64,000 nt of DNA from Klebsiella oxytoca (GTDB lineage: Bacteria; Pseudomonadota; Gammaproteobacteria; Enterobacterales; Enterobacteriaceae), in NCBI RefSeq assembly GCF_009707385.1, contig NZ_CP046115.1, positions 4,402,001-4,466,000 of the forward strand. Reading direction: 5' to 3'. The notes under the pieces are model-generated. The model had not been told where the DNA came from. It made no database searches and saw only the letters and a program-made list of their open reading frames with translations. Below, in pieces: positions 44,511 through 53,010 of this stretch; position 1 is the stretch's first letter; every line of letters starts with the position of its first letter. The position numbers and the translations under genes were made by a program.

Positions 44511-45212
44511 TTATTTGACGGCAACTTTCACTGCGACATCGGCGCCATAATCATTAATGTTGTTAACGGTCAGGGTCTCGCCTTTGCTCACCGTGGAAGA
44601 AAGGGTGATGGTCTGGCTGGACTGCGGGGTCAACATCACCGTTTTGCTGTTTAGCGCTTTGCCTCCGTTGCGGGAGATACGGCTGACGGTGATATAAAAA
44701 GGCGTCGGGTTACTGAGCGACAGGCTGCTGCCGTTAGCGGAAAGCACTAATTTCTCTGCCGCAGCGTCGCGGTTGCCTAACCCGGCAGGACGGTAAATAA
44801 ACTTAAAGCGGGAACGAATCGCCAGCTGGAGAATATTTTGCCCTTCATTTTTCTGGCTGGCCTCGACCGGCGGAATTTCCAGAAGGTTAAGCCACCACAG
44901 CGTCTCTTTGTCTTTAGCGAGCCCCGCGCTGCTGCCAAGCTTAATACGCAGAGTCTGACCGCTTTTTGCATCGACGCGGGAAATAGGCGGCGTGATAATA
45001 AACGGCGTAGTAATGGTATCCGGCGTCGCGTCGGCATTGCCATTGTCCAGCCAGGCTTGCGCCAGCGCCGGACGGTCGGCGGTGTTGGAGAGCTGCACCG
45101 TTATTTCTTTTTCATTTCCTGGATAAATAAAGCGGGTGCCATTAACAATAATATTATTGGCATGGGCCGCAAAACTAAAAATGAAACAGAAAAAAAGGGC
45201 AATACGCTTCAT
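44511..45212 (-). CDS. mrkB: MrkB, type 3 fimbrial periplasmic chaperone
   Basis: A 233-residue PapD-like chaperone with signal peptide MKRIALFFCFIFSFAAHA. VNGTRFIYPGNEKEITVQLSN and the G1 strand area LQLAIRSRFKFIYRP are the hallmarks; the Arg-Lys pair that anchors subunit C termini is in this fold. It donates a strand to each subunit until the usher takes it. ATG 45212 (GAGG upstream) gives the family length; an ATG 8 codons earlier lies next to the terminator hairpin. Confidence 0.95.
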   Translation of the reverse strand: MKRIALFFCFIFSFAAHANNIIVNGTRFIYPGNEKEITVQLSNTADRPALAQAWLDNGNADATPDTITTPFIITPPISRVDAKSGQTLRIKLGSSAGLAKDKETLWWLNLLEIPPVEASQKNEGQNILQLAIRSRFKFIYRPAGLGNRDAAAEKLVLSANGSSLSLSNPTPFYITVSRISRNGGKALNSKTVMLTPQSSQTITLSSTVSKGETLTVNNINDYGADVAVKVAVK

Positions 45213-45226
45213 GCTAACCTCAGAAT

Positions 45227-45256
45227 AAAAAAACAAGCGGCAGCACCGGCCGCTTT
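45227..45256 (-). terminator. Terminator between mrkA and mrkB
   Basis: On the minus strand AGCGGC-CGGTGCT-GCCGCT is followed by TGTTTTTTTATT. It lies 15 bases before mrkB, so much mrkA mRNA should end here and mrkBCDF be made by read-through. That fits the need for far more MrkA. A second GC stem without T run lies at 45394-45413. Confidence 0.8.
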
Positions 45257-45266
45257 ATTATTTGTT

Positions 45267-45393
45267 GTATACCCTAAATAATCCAAACGGCAGAAAGCAG
45301 GCGAGAGTAAATCCCCGGGAGCTTACTCCAGTATGAGACCGGGATAAGCGAACGTCGCCAGCACATATGCAATTTAAAATATGACGGGTATAG
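45267..45393. repeat. Long palindromic enterobacterial repeat between mrkA and mrkB
   Basis: GTATACCCTAAATAATCC at one end and AATATGACGGGTATA at the other match, in reverse, the ends of the 66-bp element at 23144-23209. This copy is about 126 bp with a GC-rich centre (GGCGAGAGTAAATCCCCGGG). It occupies most of the 210-base gap within the type 3 operon. Confidence 0.75.
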
Positions 45394-45422
45394 ACCGCCC
45401 CGGCGCGAGGCGGCTTTATTTA

Positions 45423-46061
<639 letters not shown>

Positions 46062-46277
46062 TCAATAAGCAAACAGTTAATTCGCACAAAAGTCAGAAGC
46101 GATTTGCGATGCTCACTTTTGCAACTGTTAATAGAAACTTCGACTGACCGGAAGCCGCAATATTTAAAGCGTCAGGAACGAACTCTACAGAAGAAATCGT
46201 CGAGGCTGTCGGCGTCAAAGAATGCTATTTTTCGCTGACAAATATACATATGTTCACAAGCTGTTAATCAATGCAAC

Positions 46278-46312
46278 AGATAGCTAACAACTATTAATTG
46301 TTGAGGATTGAT
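46278..46312. promoter_or_regulatory. Candidate MrkH site upstream of mrkA
   Basis: AGATAGCTAACAAC (46278-46291) is identical to 38049-38062 upstream of mrkH. TTGATA (TATCAA on the coding strand) follows at 46307-46312. It lies about 250-280 bases before the mrkA ATG, in an AT-rich intergenic region of 409 bases (46032-46440) that holds no gene. Confidence 0.5.
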
Positions 46313-46440
46313 AGCAAAAAACAAAACTATTGTTATTTACACTGCTGGGGAAAGGGCGATATGGAATTAACAGAACAGCAGCCTGTACTGGCATAAAAGG
46401 CTATTTCTCCACGTTGAGAACTCTCATAATAAATCGGCAG

Positions 46441-47148
46441 CTACGCATTTTTCGATAGCTGAAAATGCAGCTGCAAAGCGCGCCATCCTGCCGAAGTAAT
46501 CGTTACTTCACGAAATCCTGCGTTAGTGGTGAACCAGCCTTTCTGCTGACCATGCTGCAGCAAAGCCGCACCGGCCGCGCCACCGAGATGAAAGCGCCGT
46601 TCGCTCCAGTCCAGACAGCCGCAGCATGCTTTACGTCGCGAGCCGCTCTTCACCACAATCCCCAGAGACGCAAACTGCGCTTCACCAACGGGCGTCAGCG
46701 CCGTTCCGTCTGGCGTTATCCACGCTTCACGCAGAAGAAAATCATATAACGATACCGCCACTTCCCCGGCCAGATGATCGTAGCAGGTTCGCGCGACGCG
46801 TAGGTTGACCGGCGTACTGGTGGACAGCGTCACCGCGCGCTTGCCGGCCATGGCCATCATATTCTCCAGCAGACCGGCGACATCGCTACCGGCGAGGCGG
46901 TAGTAACGGTGTCGCCCCTGGGCCAGGCATATCAACAAACCGCTGCTGACCAGACGGCTAAGGTGCGCGCTGGCGGTGGATGGGGAAATATCAGCAACGG
47001 TGGAAAGCTCGGTGGCCGTCCACGCCCGGCCATCCATCAAAGCGCAAAGCATTTTTAGCCGTGAAGCGTCGGCCATTGCCGACGCCACTACCGCCATCGC
47101 CATGGCCAACGACTCATCGTCGTCGATCAGCTCAACAGGTTTTAACAT
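46441..47148 (-). CDS. ArsR-type winged-helix regulator
   Basis: About 235 residues. Residues 20-95 form an ArsR-like winged helix: ASAMADASRLKMLCALMDGRAWTATELSTVADISPSTASAHLSRLVSSGLLICLAQGRHRYYRL. The C-terminal part contains KACCGCLDWSERRFHLGGAAGAALLQHG, with three close cysteines that could bind metal or sense thiols. Its targets are unknown. ATG 47148 follows GAGG; the longer form from 47190 overlaps the preceding stop as TAATG and is also possible. It is in one unit with the monooxygenase-like gene upstream. Confidence 0.78.
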   Translation of the reverse strand: MLKPVELIDDDESLAMAMAVVASAMADASRLKMLCALMDGRAWTATELSTVADISPSTASAHLSRLVSSGLLICLAQGRHRYYRLAGSDVAGLLENMMAMAGKRAVTLSTSTPVNLRVARTCYDHLAGEVAVSLYDFLLREAWITPDGTALTPVGEAQFASLGIVVKSGSRRKACCGCLDWSERRFHLGGAAGAALLQHGQQKGWFTTNAGFREVTITSAGWRALQLHFQLSKNA

Positions 47149-47189
47149 AGCGCCTCGCCTATTCTCCCCGGCGGTAAAAATTAGCCCCA

Positions 47190-47507
47190 TTATAGCGGAT
47201 TGCCGTTCTCAGAACCGTATTCGCGCAGCACCTGAGCCACCCGAATTTGATAACAGGAGAAGATACTCTCTCGCCCCTCTTTTTGTGCAGCCTGATGGCA
47301 AAGGTTGCGCTTCCACGCCAGTACCGCCTCCTCATCCCGCCACCAGGAGAGCGACAGAATTTTCCCCGCCGTGGTCAAACTTTGAAAACGCTCAATGGCA
47401 ATAAAACCATCAATCTTACTGAGCAGCGGCTTTAGTTCCGCCGCCAGTGCCAGGTAGCGTTCCTGGCTCGCCGGCGTCACTTCGGCCTCAAAGAGTACTG
47501 CGATCAT
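47190..47507 (-). CDS. ABM-domain small protein (antibiotic biosynthesis monooxygenase family)
   Basis: A 105-residue dimeric alpha/beta-barrel type protein: MIAVLFEAEVTPASQERYLALAAELKPLLSKIDGFIAIERFQSL and ILSLSWWRDEEAVLAWKRNLCHQAAQKEGRE. The LSLSWWRDEEAVxAW motif is typical of ABM proteins, many of which are haem- or quinone-linked oxidases, or stress proteins, of unknown substrate. It precedes the ArsR-type regulator, which probably controls the pair. Confidence 0.8.
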   Translation of the reverse strand: MIAVLFEAEVTPASQERYLALAAELKPLLSKIDGFIAIERFQSLTTAGKILSLSWWRDEEAVLAWKRNLCHQAAQKEGRESIFSCYQIRVAQVLREYGSENGNPL

Positions 47508-47779
47508 GCTGTTGTCCTCACGTAATTAGTGTGAGAGCCACTGTACCTGCTCATCTGGACTCAATGCTTCGCCGGTTAACGAACTATTGCCGCCTTAACC
47601 TGTACAAAAAACGCCCTATTTATTCATAAAAACAATAATCACTAACCCCAGGCGGAAAAAAACGCCTTTCTGAACAGAATCTTTTATCTGGTGAAAACTG
47701 TGCTTAAAAAAATCTATCAATATGTTTTTATTGAAAATAAAAAACAAAATTCGGCTTAAGCATCATCGTACCGTCATAA

Positions 47780-47801
47780 AAATGTGATCTAAATCGCACT
47801 T
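47780..47801. promoter_or_regulatory. CRP-binding site upstream of the YhcN/BhsA-like gene
   Basis: AAATGTGATCTAAATCGCAC has TGTGA-N6-TCGCA, one mismatch to the CRP consensus, centred about 100 bases before the ATG. TATAGT at 47816-47821 could be the -10, which would place CRP near -37 to -41. The rest of the 384-base gap 47508-47891 is AT-rich without a gene. Confidence 0.7.
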
Positions 47802-47891
47802 TTTGCCACGCGCGTTATAGTTAGCAGACTTATTATAAATCCATCGAAAGCAACAACGCTTTCCACCATAAAAGTTAAAAGGACAAACACC

Positions 47892-48101
47892 ATGAAAAAC
47901 GTAAAATTACTCGCCGCTGCCGGTATGCTGTCTCTGGTTTCTTTTGCTAGCTTCGCTCAGCCGGTTAGCGTAACCGCAGATACTCTGGACAACGCAGAAG
48001 CCAAAATCGCCGCCATTGCTAAAGACCAGGGCGAGTCCTACCACATTACCGAAGCTTATACCGGTAACCAGGTTCATATGACCGCCGAGCTGTCTAAATA
48101 A
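47892..48101 (+). CDS. YhcN/BhsA-family periplasmic stress protein (DUF1471)
   Basis: A 69-residue secreted protein: signal peptide MKNVKLLAAAGMLSLVSFASFA, then one DUF1471 domain (PVSVTADTLDNAEAKIAAIAKDQGESYHITEAYTGNQVHMTAELSK). Members such as BhsA, McbA and YhcN affect biofilm formation and stress tolerance. Which paralogue this is cannot be told. A good CRP site upstream and a terminator downstream show a single-gene unit. Confidence 0.85.
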   Translation: MKNVKLLAAAGMLSLVSFASFAQPVSVTADTLDNAEAKIAAIAKDQGESYHITEAYTGNQVHMTAELSK

Positions 48102-48189
48102 CCGAATGGTTGCAGAGGGAGCTGCCGGACAGGTCGCCTGAAGGCGGCTGGTCTGGCTCCCGCCGCATAATAAGCATGCAGTAATGTCG

Positions 48190-48213
48190 AGCCCCTTAAT
48201 GGGGCTTTTTTTG
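48190..48213 (+). terminator. Terminator after the YhcN/BhsA-like gene
   Basis: AGCCCC-TTAAT-GGGGCT followed by TTTTTTT, 88 bases past the stop codon. Confidence 0.88.
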
Positions 48214-48225
48214 TATCTGGCGAAC

Positions 48226-48565
48226 GATGACCCCGGGGGCGGCGCAAAGCGCCTGCCCGGGCTCAGGTTCACCGCCGTCTGCGGACCGGTAGCCCGGACA
48301 GATACGCAGCATCGCCTCCGGGAAGTTCCGCCACTCTGCGCGCTGCTCCCGGGGGCGGCGCCCAAAGCGCCTTGCCCGGGCTACAGGTTCACCACCGTCT
48401 GCGAGCCGGTAGCCCGGACAGATGCGCAGCATCGCCTCCGGGAAGTTCCGCCACTCTGCGCGCTGCTCCCGGGGGCGACGCCCGACGCGCCTTGCCCGGG
48501 CTACAGGGTCACCACTGTCTGCAGGCCGGTAGCCCGGACAGATGCGCAGCATCGCCTCCGGGATT
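48226..48565. repeat. Tandem BIME array with 120-bp period
   Basis: The block AGCCCGGACAGATRCGCAGC recurs at 48291, 48411 and 48531, exactly 120 bases apart. Between lie GGGAAGTTCCGCCACTCTGC and CTCCCGGGGGCGRCGCCC, also repeated. There are about 2.8 copies. Each unit holds an outward and an inward REP palindrome. The array ends at the stop codon of pecM. Confidence 0.92.
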
Positions 48566-49450
48566 TTACCGATTCGTTACGGCTCTCTTATTTGATAACG
48601 CGCGCTGAATCGACAGCACGCTGAGCAGCACAATTACCAGTCCTACCAGCGCGATCCCCTCAATCTTTTGCCCCAGGAAAATCCAGCCTAACAGCACCGC
48701 GGTCACCGGACTCAGCAAGCTCATTGCCGACACCGCTACCGGAGAAAGTCTGGCGATCCCGCGAAACCACAGGCCGTACGCCAGCATTGCCCCGGCAACG
48801 CACAGCCACAGGTAGCCCGCCACCTGCGTCAGGGTTACCTGATACAGCGGCGGATCGACCAGCAACGCGATAGGTGCCAGCACAATACCGCCAATCAACA
48901 GCTGCCAACCGGTCAGCGCGACGACCGGTAGGGAGATCGCCCAGCGCCGCGACAGCCAGGTTCCCAGCGCCATACTCGTTGCTCCAAGAAACGCCGCGCC
49001 AATTCCGAGCGGTTCAAGCGTGGTTTGCGGGGACAGCAGCAGCATCGCCATCCCCGCGATCCCTGCCAGCGCCGATAGTACCGCCAGCCATGGCGATCGC
49101 TGACGATCGACGCACCAGGCCAGCAGCATCACCAGCAGCGGTTGAATAGCGCCAATCACCGCCGCCAGGCCGCCCGGTAAACGATAGGCGGCAATAAACA
49201 GCAATGCCTGAAACGCGCCGATATTCAGGATCCCGGTGACGATCAGCTTCCACCATTCGGTACGCAGCGGAAAGCGGCGGCTCCATATCAGCAGCGCGAT
49301 CCCCGCAGGCAGCACCCGCAGCAGCGCGGCGATAAACGGCCGATCGGGCGGCAGAAACTGCGAAGTCACAATATAGGTGCTGCCCCAGATGGCTGGCGCC
49401 AGGGCGGTCAGGAGTAAATCAATAATCAAACTGCGCGAAATAAAGGTCAT
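48566..49450 (-). CDS. pecM: PecM-type EamA/DMT transporter
   Basis: A 294-residue membrane protein with ten hydrophobic segments and two EamA repeats (APAIWGSTYIVTSQFLPPDRPF; LGATSMALGTWLSRRW). It is divergent from a PecS-like MarR regulator, the arrangement known from Dickeya and K. pneumoniae, where PecM exports the pigment indigoidine or an unknown product. RALLRVLPAGIALL and LLSPVTAVLLGWIFLGQKIE match the family. Confidence 0.82.
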   Translation of the reverse strand: MTFISRSLIIDLLLTALAPAIWGSTYIVTSQFLPPDRPFIAALLRVLPAGIALLIWSRRFPLRTEWWKLIVTGILNIGAFQALLFIAAYRLPGGLAAVIGAIQPLLVMLLAWCVDRQRSPWLAVLSALAGIAGMAMLLLSPQTTLEPLGIGAAFLGATSMALGTWLSRRWAISLPVVALTGWQLLIGGIVLAPIALLVDPPLYQVTLTQVAGYLWLCVAGAMLAYGLWFRGIARLSPVAVSAMSLLSPVTAVLLGWIFLGQKIEGIALVGLVIVLLSVLSIQRALSNKRAVTNR

Positions 49451-49503
49451 GATTTTATCTTTATATCAAGGTAAATTGTGGTCCAAGTATGTATCGATAA
49501 TTA

Positions 49504-49517
49504 TCTTGATATCAAGA
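49504..49517. promoter_or_regulatory. PecS-type operator palindrome
   Basis: TCTTGATATCAAGA is a perfect 14-bp palindrome 14 bases before the pecS ATG. A related half (TATATCAAGG) lies at 49462-49471, near the pecM start. The arrangement suits repression of both divergent genes by a MarR dimer. Confidence 0.75.
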
Positions 49518-49530
49518 CAAGTGAGCATTA

Positions 49531-50037
49531 ATGGACAAATCAGCACAGTTCGACGCCGTGGATCTTATTCTTGAACAGTGGAAGCGGGAGCGCCCGGATC
49601 TGGATTGCAGTCCGATGGGGCCCATTGGCCGGCTGAAACGCTGCACGATGCTGCTGGAGCCGCGCATTGAGGCGGCCTTTGTTCGCCACAATCTGGTGCG
49701 CTGGGAGTTTGATATGCTGGCGACTTTACGCCGGGCGGGCGAGCCGTTCGTGCTGTCGCCAACCCAGCTTTTTTCAACATTGATGATCACTTCCGGCACC
49801 ATGACCCATCGCCTTAAGGCGCTGGAAAAGCGCGGGTTTATAACTCGCCTGCCTGACCCGGAAGATGCGCGTAGTATGCTGGTGGCGCTTACGCCGGAGG
49901 GACGTGGGTTAATCGATAAAGCGGTGGAAAGCCACGTAGAGAATGAGCGCCAGCTGCTGAGTGTCCTTTCTGCGCAGCAGCGCCAGCAGCTGGATGAAGC
50001 GCTAACGGTTTTTATGCGCCTGCTCGAAAAAGCTTAA
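49531..50037 (+). CDS. pecS: PecS-type MarR-family regulator
   Basis: A 168-residue winged-helix protein. The N-terminal extension LILEQWKRERPDLDCSPMGPIGRLKR marks the urate-responsive PecS/HucR/MftR subgroup; the core has FDMLATLRRAG, LSPTQLFSTLMITSGTMTHRLKALEKRGFITR and DARSMLVALT. In K. pneumoniae PecS responds to urate and influences type 1 fimbriae, and it is encoded near fim as here. It is divergent from pecM across a palindromic operator. Confidence 0.87.
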   Translation: MDKSAQFDAVDLILEQWKRERPDLDCSPMGPIGRLKRCTMLLEPRIEAAFVRHNLVRWEFDMLATLRRAGEPFVLSPTQLFSTLMITSGTMTHRLKALEKRGFITRLPDPEDARSMLVALTPEGRGLIDKAVESHVENERQLLSVLSAQQRQQLDEALTVFMRLLEKA

Positions 50038-50129
50038 TACGCCTCTGTTCTTACGTTTCTGTCGGCTGGTGGTTCGCGGCATATCCGTTCTGGCAACATT
50101 AAAACTGGCATCACCTTTATTTTCCCCGG

Positions 50130-50212
50130 AGGCGAGGCTGCGCCTCTGTGCGGGCTACCGGATTTGAACCCGCATCCCGGGCAGGCGCTTTGCGCCGCCC
50201 CCGGGGAGAGCG
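50130..50212. repeat. REP palindrome pair after pecS
   Basis: TCCCCGGAGGCGAGGCTGCG...GCGGGCTACC (50131-50161) and CATCCCGGGCAGGCGCTTTG...GCCCCCGGGGA (50172-50208) are inverted REP units between converging genes. The GGATTTGAACCCGCATC inside resembles a tRNA T-arm but there is no tRNA. Confidence 0.75.
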
Positions 50213-50218
50213 GCGTGA

Positions 50219-50680
50219 TTACCCGTTACCCAGAGGGAAAGGCCGATCCTGAACGACCGTTTTCATTACCAGCGTCGAGCGTAGATGCTGCACGCCGGGC
50301 ATCGCGGAGAGTTTGTCGTCATACAGCTTCTGGAACGCCGGAAGATCGCGGGTTACCACGTGCATCAAATAATCCGGATCGCCGAAAAGGCGCTGCGCCA
50401 GCACGATCTGCGGGATCTCTTCAACCGCGTCCTCAAATGCGCTCACCGCTTTCTTGTCGCCCTCTTTTAACGTCGCGAAAACAATCGCCATGAAATTGAA
50501 GCCCATTTTAGCCGGGTCAAGATTAGCCCGGTAACCGGTAATCACCCCTTCCTGCTCCAGCGCCCGCAGACGACGATGACAGGGCGAAAGGCTTAAATTC
50601 ACCCGCTCGGCCAGTTCGGTTATCGACAGCCGTCCGTCGGCCTGTAGCTCAGCAAGAATTTTTCGATCTATGCTATCCAT
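50219..50680 (-). CDS. Lrp/AsnC-family regulator
   Basis: A 153-residue feast/famine regulator. N-terminal helix-turn-helix MDSIDRKILAELQADGRLSITELAERVNLSLSPCHRRLRALEQEGVITGY (residues 1-50), C-terminal RAM domain for amino acid sensing (AQRLFGDPDYLMHVVTRDLPAFQKLYDDKL). Start 50680 (MDSIDRK) is chosen because it gives the normal length. It is divergent from a LysE-type exporter, so it probably controls amino acid export from that gene. Confidence 0.88.
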   Translation of the reverse strand: MDSIDRKILAELQADGRLSITELAERVNLSLSPCHRRLRALEQEGVITGYRANLDPAKMGFNFMAIVFATLKEGDKKAVSAFEDAVEEIPQIVLAQRLFGDPDYLMHVVTRDLPAFQKLYDDKLSAMPGVQHLRSTLVMKTVVQDRPFPLGNG

Positions 50681-50830
50681 CTGGAAGATTTTCTCTTTAA
50701 AGACCTCGCCTGAGCATAACATTGAAAGCTCATTGCGCAATAAACTCGATATTCTTTCGCTCATATAGCCGAAGCTAAATGAGGAAGTAAAGATGAATAA
50801 CCGCCGTCACCGCGCAGAGGCGCTCTGTCC

Positions 50831-51442
50831 ATGGAGATGAGCTTTATTGCCAGCTTTTGGTTGGTCTCTTTTCTGTTAATCATCACCCCTGGCGCTGACT
50901 GGGCCTATACCATCAGCGCAGGAATCAACGGACGACGCGTGATCCCCGCCGTCGCTGGTCTGATGTCAGGCCACCTGCTGGCTACGCTGATCGTAGTCGC
51001 CGGAATCGGTGTATTAATCGCCCGCCATCCGCTGGCGCTGTCGACGATAACCCTGCTGGGCGCAGGCTATCTGATGTGGCTGGGGCTCGCTATTTTACGT
51101 CACCCGCCGACGCCGGATACATCCGACCACACCGCTGGCAGCTGGAATCGATGGGCCCTTAAAGGATTATGTATTAGCGGTCTTAACCCAAAAGTGTTCC
51201 TGCTATTCCTGGCTCTGCTACCGCAGTTTACCGATCCCCGAGGAAGCTGGTCGCTGGCGCAGCAGATGTCGGCACTCGGCGGCATTCATCTGGTAACCTG
51301 TACGCTGGTCTATTTACTGGTCGGGTACGGCGCCAAAGCGCTATTAGCCACCCGGCCGCAAGTAGCGCAAAAAGTCAGCATGGTTTCCGGCGTGATTATG
51401 CTGGCAATTGCCGCTCTGCTATTCTTTGAACAGCTGAGCTAG
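50831..51442 (+). CDS. LysE/RhtB-family amino-acid exporter
   Basis: A 203-residue inner-membrane protein with six hydrophobic segments. SFLLIITPGADWAYTISAGINGRRVIPAVAGLMSGHLLATL has the family PGP-like motif (here PGAD) and the following helix; LKGLCISGLNPKVFLLFLALLPQF is the central NPK signature. RhtB relatives export threonine, homoserine, leucine or lysine. The divergent Lrp-like regulator is the probable switch. A long stem GGCGTGAG / CTCACGCC at 51456-51479 follows. Confidence 0.87.
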   Translation: MEMSFIASFWLVSFLLIITPGADWAYTISAGINGRRVIPAVAGLMSGHLLATLIVVAGIGVLIARHPLALSTITLLGAGYLMWLGLAILRHPPTPDTSDHTAGSWNRWALKGLCISGLNPKVFLLFLALLPQFTDPRGSWSLAQQMSALGGIHLVTCTLVYLLVGYGAKALLATRPQVAQKVSMVSGVIMLAIAALLFFEQLS

Positions 51443-51982
51443 CGGTAAATATCAGGCGTGAGCGCATCCCCTCTCACGCCACAGAAAAATACATCTTTCA
51501 TACAAATGCGGTATATCTGATTTTACAAAGCGATTACCGCACTAAAAAAATCAGACGCCCGGTTCCGCTACACTTATCAGCTTTACCCTCTGTCGCTCCT
51601 TTCCGCCATATAACCCTACATCGACAGGCAAGACTCATCTTACCCGCGATCGAATAATTCTTACTCTCTCCAGGAAATATTCACTTTCTTAATAGCACTA
51701 TTCATAAGAGGGTTTTTGCAGTATGGTTAACAACATTAGAAATTAGAAACTTCTGAATGTGCAATCAAGGAGAAATAGAGTGAACAGGATATTGGCCCTT
51801 CCCCAAAAACTAAAATTTATCAAAAACATAAAAATAAGCACAGCATATCCAATAGAAGTCACATCTTAAAATTATTGGCACAACCAGAATCAAGAGTAAA
51901 TATTTCAAATGCAGCGGAGCCCCATCATTAACCCAACGATGCTAAAAAATGTCTTATTCGTCTGCATGATAAAGGGAACATA
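51443..51982. other. 540-base AT-rich gap before fimB
   Basis: After the hairpin at 51456-51479 (GGCGTGAG / CTCACGCC), the region becomes strongly AT-rich and holds no reading frame with a ribosome site. It should hold the fimB promoter and its control sites. The AT richness suggests H-NS binding (inference). Confidence 0.6.
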
Positions 51983-52588
51983 ATGAAAAACCATGGCATT
52001 TTAAAAAAAAGGAACTTCCTGACTCATAATGAAATAGAGTCATTGCTCATAGCAGCCAACAGTGGTCCCCATGCCACACGTAATTATTGCCTGACATTAC
52101 TGTGTTTCATTCATGGATTACGCGCCAGCGAAATATGTCGTTTGCAGATTTCCGATATCGATCTAAATTCAAGGTGTATCTATATACATCGTCTCAAAAA
52201 TGGATTTTCCACCACTCACCCTTTGCTCAATAAAGAAGTACGCGCATTAAAAAACTGGCTGGAAATCCGCACCTCGTATCCTCAATCCACCAGCGAATGG
52301 CTGTTTTTATCACGCAAAGGTAATCCTTTATCTCGCCAACAGTTTTATCAGATCATTTCTGCTTCAGGCGACAATGCTGGACTTTCACTTGAAATTCATC
52401 CGCATATGCTTCGTCACTCATGCGGCTTTGCCTTAGCCAATATGGGCATAGATACCCGCCTCATCCAGGATTATCTTGGCCACCGCAACATCCGCCATAC
52501 GGTGTGGTATACCGCCAGCAACGCGGGTCGTTTCTATGGTATCTGGGACGATACCAGGAACAAACAGCGGAGCCCTGTTTTACCATAA
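51983..52588 (+). CDS. fimB: FimB, tyrosine recombinase of the fim switch
   Basis: A 201-residue tyrosine recombinase. The catalytic residues are visible: Arg in HGLRASEICRLQISDID (about residue 47), HPHMLRHSCG (His-x-x-Arg, about 138-147), GHRNIRHTVWYTASN (His and the Tyr nucleophile, about 167-180). FimB inverts fimS in both directions. Its codons are AT-richer than those of fimE, and FimE-like residues differ around the nucleophile (HTVWYT versus HTVRYT). Confidence 0.94.
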   Translation: MKNHGILKKRNFLTHNEIESLLIAANSGPHATRNYCLTLLCFIHGLRASEICRLQISDIDLNSRCIYIHRLKNGFSTTHPLLNKEVRALKNWLEIRTSYPQSTSEWLFLSRKGNPLSRQQFYQIISASGDNAGLSLEIHPHMLRHSCGFALANMGIDTRLIQDYLGHRNIRHTVWYTASNAGRFYGIWDDTRNKQRSPVLP

Positions 52589-53010
52589 TTCCTGATGCCA
52601 TGGATGGCGTCAAAATTGATGATAATTAACCATACTTTACTTATGATTATTGTTCCGGCAAGTTCGTATTCATACACCGTTTAACTTATTACGTTCCCTC
52701 TCTCTCCCTGTGCGTTTAAGCGTATTATTTATAACCAGATTAAAACACCACCACTCATTGCTTTTTCTCATTCAGGTTTAACCACCTGGCACAGAGTTGA
52801 AGAAGTGATGTTGTGATAATGAATAAAATCTATAAAAATAAGATTTATCACCCGGAAATATACCTGGCTGAAGCCACCATAATGTATATCCTTTAGCTTG
52901 CATTTTATTCCCTTCATATAATACGCGATTAACATTGCGGATTATTTGTGCGCCCCCTGTTGCTTAGCAGGGAAGTTTTGTCTATCAAAACCATATCAGG
53001 AGTCTTAATT
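52589..53010. other. AT-rich fimB-fimE gap
   Basis: 422 bases without a convincing gene. The sequence is very AT-rich and should carry the fimE promoter. I see no repeat or known RNA in it. Confidence 0.6.

Noticed and set aside
48226..48565. Regularly spaced repeats that could be taken for a CRISPR array
   Set aside because: Units are 120 bp and repeat nearly throughout, with REP palindromes inside; there are no short direct repeats with unique spacers and no cas genes.
50155..50185. GATTTGAACCC, a sequence like a tRNA T-arm
   Set aside because: No acceptor stem, anticodon arm or D-arm surrounds it; it is part of a REP palindrome pair.
51443..53010. Possible extra small RNA genes in the AT-rich fimB flanks
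   Set aside because: I found no promoter-terminator pair that would support an RNA gene.
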